Position numbers and translations under genes: made by a program. Positions 6,239 to 8,892 of a DNA stretch of 8,892 nucleotides are shown piece by piece. The notes under the pieces are model-generated. The model had not been told where the DNA came from. It made no database searches and worked only from the letters and a program-made list of their open reading frames with translations. Source of the stretch: an uncultured Steroidobacter sp. Lineage in GTDB: Bacteria > Pseudomonadota > Gammaproteobacteria > Steroidobacterales > Steroidobacteraceae. Position 1 is the stretch's first letter; each line of letters opens with the position of its first letter. The stretch lies in NCBI GenBank assembly GCA_946478975.1, contig CAMLEO010000293.1, positions 1-8,892 of the forward strand. Reading direction: 5' to 3'.

Positions 6239-7716
6239 CAGCGGACTCCGCCGATGCAAAGATATTTCACTTCCAGGTACTCCTCCAGACCGTACTTCGA
6301 GCCTTCGCGGCCGATGCCGCTTTCCTTCACGCCGCCGAATGGTGCGACTTCGGTGGAGATGAGGCCTTCGTTGATGCCGACCATGCCTGTTTCCAACGCC
6401 TCGGCGACGCGCCACACGCGTGCCAGGTCTCGGCTGTAGAAATAAGCGGCCAGGCCATACTCGGTGGAGTTCGCGAGCCGGATCACTTCTTCCTCGGTCT
6501 CGAACTTCATCAGCGGCGCCACCGGGCCGAATGTTTCTTCGCGCATCGCCAGCATGTCCGGCTTGATGCCCGTGAGCACGGTGGGCACGAAGAAGTGACC
6601 TTTGCCGTCGACGCGCTTGCCGCCGGTCAGCACCTTCGCGCCTTTGCTCACTGCGTCGCGGACGTGCTCTTCAACTTTCTGCACGGCCTTCTCTTCGATC
6701 AAAGGACCGATGACCGTGCCTTGATCCAGACCGCTGCCGATCTTCATGGAAGATACTTTTTCCGCCAGCCGCGCAGCGAAGCGATCGTAAATGCCGCTCT
6801 GAACGAAGATGCGATTGGCGCACACGCACGTCTGGCCGGCGTTGCGATATTTCGAGGCGATCGCGCCGTCCACGGCCGCGTCCAGGTCGGCATCGTCGAA
6901 CACGATGAACGGCGCGTTGCCGCCCAGCTCCAGCGACACTTTCTTGATCGTGCCCGCGCATTGTGACATCAGCAGCTTGCCGACCGCGGTTGAGCCGGTG
7001 AAGCTGAGCTTGCGCACCAGCGGATTGCTGGTGAACTCACCGCCGATCGGCTTCGGGTCGCCGGTAACAACAGACATGATTCCCGCCGGCAGGCCCGCGC
7101 GCTCCGCGAGCACACACAACGCAAGCGCCGAATAGGGCGTGAGCTCGGAAGGCTTGATCACCATCGTGCAGCCGGCCGCCAACGCGGGGCCGACTTTGCG
7201 CGTGATCATCGCAGTTGGAAAATTCCAAGGCGTGATCGCAGCAGTGACGCCGATCGGCTGCTTCAGCACCACGATTCTTTTATCGGTGCCGTGGCTCGGG
7301 ATCACATCGCCATAAGCGCGCTTGCCTTCTTCGGCGAACCACTCGATGAAAGATGCGGCGTAAGCAATCTCGCCGCGGCTTTCCGCCAGCGGCTTGCCCT
7401 GCTCGACGGTCATGAGCACGGCCAGATCTTCCTGATTCGCCATGATCAAATCGAACCACTTGCGCAGCAGCTGGGCGCGAGCTTTCGCCGTGCGCGAGCG
7501 CCAGTCCGGCAGCGCTTTGTCTGCTGCTTCAATCGCCGCGCGAGCTTCCTTAGCGCCGCAGTTCGGCACGGTGCCGATCAACTCGCCGGTGGCAGGATTG
7601 ACGACTCGTTTCACCTCGCCGCCGGCTGCATCCAGCCATCGGCCGCCGACGAAGGCCTGCTGACGAAACAAACTCGGGTCGCGCAAGGAAAGCGTGCTTT
7701 GGGGAACGGCAGCCAT
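6238..7716 (-). CDS. gabD: NADP-type succinate-semialdehyde dehydrogenase
   Basis: A 492-residue cytosolic aldehyde dehydrogenase that oxidises succinate semialdehyde to succinate, the last step of the GABA shunt and related amine breakdown. Long blocks match GabD: SLFRQQAFVGGRWLDA, EIAYAASFIEWFAEEGKR, GVTAAITPWNFP (Asn165), LELGGNAPFIVFDDADLD (Glu263, general base) and RNAGQTCVCANR with catalytic Cys297. The C-terminus APFGGVKESGIGREGSKYG is typical and the gene is full length (E. coli GabD has about 480 residues). A second cysteine, Cys299, follows the nucleophile; in human SSADH the matching pair forms a redox-switch disulfide. The ATG at 7716 has GGAG (complement of 7722-7725) 5 nt upstream. 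It lies 34 bp after def and overlaps the yhfA-like start. No GABA transaminase (gabT) or transporter is nearby, so substrate range may be broader than GABA-derived semialdehyde. Confidence 0.96.
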   Translation of the reverse strand: MAAVPQSTLSLRDPSLFRQQAFVGGRWLDAAGGEVKRVVNPATGELIGTVPNCGAKEARAAIEAADKALPDWRSRTAKARAQLLRKWFDLIMANQEDLAVLMTVEQGKPLAESRGEIAYAASFIEWFAEEGKRAYGDVIPSHGTDKRIVVLKQPIGVTAAITPWNFPTAMITRKVGPALAAGCTMVIKPSELTPYSALALCVLAERAGLPAGIMSVVTGDPKPIGGEFTSNPLVRKLSFTGSTAVGKLLMSQCAGTIKKVSLELGGNAPFIVFDDADLDAAVDGAIASKYRNAGQTCVCANRIFVQSGIYDRFAARLAEKVSSMKIGSGLDQGTVIGPLIEEKAVQKVEEHVRDAVSKGAKVLTGGKRVDGKGHFFVPTVLTGIKPDMLAMREETFGPVAPLMKFETEEEVIRLANSTEYGLAAYFYSRDLARVWRVAEALETGMVGINEGLISTEVAPFGGVKESGIGREGSKYGLEEYLEVKYLCIGGVR

Positions 7717-7750
7717 GGGAACTCCAACCTTGAAACGAATGCGTCAGCGC

Positions 7751-8284
7751 TCAGTCGTCGACCAGCTGCTGACCGGGAAACAGGCTTTCATTGAAGCCGA
7801 AATTGGCGAGGTTGCGGATGCGCATGGGATAAAGAATGCCCAGCAGGTGATCGACCTCGTGCTGGACCACGCGCGCGTGAAAGCCGCTGACCTTGCGATC
7901 GATGGGCTCGCCCTTGGGATCGAAGCCGCGATAGCGCAGATTGAGATAACGAGGCACCAGCCCGCGCATGCCGGGAACGGACAAACATCCTTCCCAGCCT
8001 TCTTCCATCTCATCGCTCAACGGTTCGAGCACCGGATTGAGCAGCTCGGTGTACGGCACTTCTTCCGCCTGCGGATAGCGCGGATTCTTGCTCACACCGA
8101 ATATCACCACCTGCAGCGACACGCCGATCTGCGGCGCGGCCAGGCCGGCGCCGTTCAACGACGCCATGGTGTCCTTCATATCTTGCAGCAGCTCGCGCAG
8201 CTCGGGCGTGTCGAAGCGCTCCACAGGTTGCGCAACCTGCAGCAGCACCGGATCACCCATCTTCAACACCGGACGAATAGCCAT
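7751..8284 (-). CDS. def: Peptide deformylase
   Basis: A 177-residue metal (Fe2+/Zn2+) hydrolase that removes the formyl group from the N-terminal methionine of new proteins. The three PDF motifs are intact: GAGLAAPQ (45-52, Gln52), EGCLSVPG with the metal ligand Cys100, and QHEVDHLLG with ligands His142 and His146 and catalytic Glu143. The 58-79 insert and the [18 protein letters not shown] block resemble the group of bacterial deformylases that usually stand alone. Consistent with this, no fmt, rsmB or dprA is adjacent. The ATG at 8284 gives [12 protein letters not shown], the usual family start. An in-frame GTG at 8305 would add seven residues and would fit a nearly leaderless mRNA from the -10 at 8315-8320. 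It is probably the first gene of the four-gene minus-strand operon, and so may be a second, stress-linked deformylase beside a housekeeping copy elsewhere. Confidence 0.95.
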   Translation of the reverse strand: MAIRPVLKMGDPVLLQVAQPVERFDTPELRELLQDMKDTMASLNGAGLAAPQIGVSLQVVIFGVSKNPRYPQAEEVPYTELLNPVLEPLSDEMEEGWEGCLSVPGMRGLVPRYLNLRYRGFDPKGEPIDRKVSGFHARVVQHEVDHLLGILYPMRIRNLANFGFNESLFPGQQLVDD

Positions 8285-8314
8285 GGACGGCAACTCAAGA
8301 GCCACGGGCGAGCA

Positions 8315-8324
8315 AGTATAGTAT
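8315..8324. promoter_or_regulatory. Overlapping divergent -10 boxes between def and mocA-like gene
   Basis: The 10-mer AGTATAGTAT carries -10-like hexamers on both strands. On the minus strand it is TATACT (complement of 8315-8320), one mismatch from consensus, pointing to def. On the plus strand it is TATAGT (8317-8322) or TAGTAT (8319-8324), pointing to the nucleotidyltransferase gene at 8353. Only 68 bp separate the two start codons. Neither direction has a good -35 hexamer, and neither start has a clear Shine-Dalgarno. If both are used, the polymerases would exclude each other. Confidence 0.45.
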
Positions 8325-8352
8325 TGGCGGCCTGTCAGTAACCCGGCACTTC

Positions 8353-8892
8353 ATGACAACGACTCCACATATCCTGGTCCTGGCGGCCGGCGCATCCAGC
8401 CGGCTGGGCCAGCCCAAGCAGCTGGTCAAGCTCGCGGGGCGGCCGGCGTTACACATCGTCGTCTCGAACGCTGTCGCTGTGGCCGGCCACGCAGTCACCG
8501 TGGTCGTCGGCGCACATGCGCGTGAGATGACGCACCTGTTGGCCCATTCACCGGCGTCCGTGATCGTGAATCGTCAGTGGCAGGAAGGCATGGGCTCGTC
8601 GCTGCGCTTCGGGGTCGCATCGCTGCCGCCGGCCTGCCAGTCGGTGATGGTGCTCCTGGGAGATCAAGTGGCGGTGACCGCCGACGATCTCAAGCGCCTG
8701 GTGAGTGCATGGAAAGGTGAAGAGAGCATGATCGCGGCGAGCGTTTATGAACAACGCGTCGGTGTGCCCGCAATTTTCCCGCGCGTATGTTTCAGCGAGT
8801 TGTCCGAGCTGCGCGGCGACCAGGGCGAGCGCAGGGGTTTGGCACGTAACAAATACCGCTGGGTGCGCGTGCCGATTTCGAACGCCGCGATC
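8353..8892 (+). CDS. MobA/MocA-like nucleotidyltransferase (3' end cut off by window)
   Basis: The first 180 codons of a gene that runs off the right edge without a stop. The product has the MobA-like NTP-transferase fold: the nucleotide-binding signature LAAGASSRLGQPKQL at 10-24 (Gly-rich loop, Arg17, Lys22), a MocA-like EGMGSSLRFGV block (78-88), the metal-binding LLGDQVAVT around 101-109, GVPAIFPR (137-144) and LRGDQGERRGL (153-163). These fit the molybdenum-cofactor cytidylyltransferase (MocA) and XdhC-associated nucleotidyltransferase group, which transfers CMP or a related nucleotide onto molybdopterin for enzymes of the xanthine dehydrogenase family. MocA has about 190-200 residues, so most of the protein is visible. 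Usual partner genes (xdhC, coxL-type oxidoreductases) would lie to the right. The ATG at 8353 is the first start in frame before the signature; it lacks a clear Shine-Dalgarno. MobA or another sugar-type NTP transferase is a less likely alternative. Confidence 0.88.
   Translation, partial: MTTTPHILVLAAGASSRLGQPKQLVKLAGRPALHIVVSNAVAVAGHAVTVVVGAHAREMTHLLAHSPASVIVNRQWQEGMGSSLRFGVASLPPACQSVMVLLGDQVAVTADDLKRLVSAWKGEESMIAASVYEQRVGVPAIFPRVCFSELSELRGDQGERRGLARNKYRWVRVPISNAAI

Noticed and set aside
1..8892. tRNA, rRNA, riboswitch, CRISPR, IS or prophage signatures
   Set aside because: None was seen by reading both strands: no repeat arrays, terminal inverted repeats with a transposase, or structured-RNA landmarks.

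Overview
The window is GC-rich, densely packed bacterial chromosomal DNA. Gene content and protein flavour suggest a Gram-negative, glutathione-using proteobacterium, most likely a high-GC gammaproteobacterium. Three things point that way: an S-formylglutathione hydrolase, a GabD and a YhfA-type OsmC protein that read very close to my recollection of the Escherichia coli proteins, and an envelope lipoprotein. No tRNA, rRNA, CRISPR array, IS element or phage gene was seen. The genus cannot be fixed from the sequence alone.

Layout. The left edge cuts into a MacB-type ABC transporter permease (+). It is followed by a PAP2-superfamily phosphatase lipoprotein (+). Next comes a two-gene unit: S-formylglutathione hydrolase (+) with a Bcr/CflA-family MFS efflux pump (+) whose GTG start overlaps the hydrolase stop. 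The MFS gene runs 17 bp into an oppositely oriented gene for an exported EthD-domain protein (-). A 102-bp divergent spacer leads to a small cysteine-rich GFA/CENP-V-family zinc protein (+). About 320 bp without any recognisable gene follow (5045-5366). This stretch holds one doubtful small ORF with a good ribosome binding site and ends in a strong hairpin.

The right half is a minus-strand cluster read from right to left: peptide deformylase (def), NADP-type succinate-semialdehyde dehydrogenase (gabD), a YhfA-type OsmC protein and a classical OsmC peroxidase. gabD follows def by 34 bp, and the last three genes are linked by TGATG and ATGA stop/start overlaps, so a four-gene operon is likely. 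Divergent from def, a MobA/MocA-like nucleotidyltransferase gene starts and runs off the right edge.

How the genes fit together. Much of the content deals with reactive small molecules: formaldehyde (S-formylglutathione hydrolase, possibly the GFA protein), aldehydes (GabD), organic peroxides (two OsmC-family proteins) and export (ABC permease, MFS pump). Each protein belongs to a known family. I see no convincing undescribed system. The points most worth a second look are the def-gabD-yhfA-osmC arrangement, the hydrolase/MFS translational overlap, the overlapping divergent -10 boxes between def and the mocA-like gene, and the orphan small ORF at 5075-5344.
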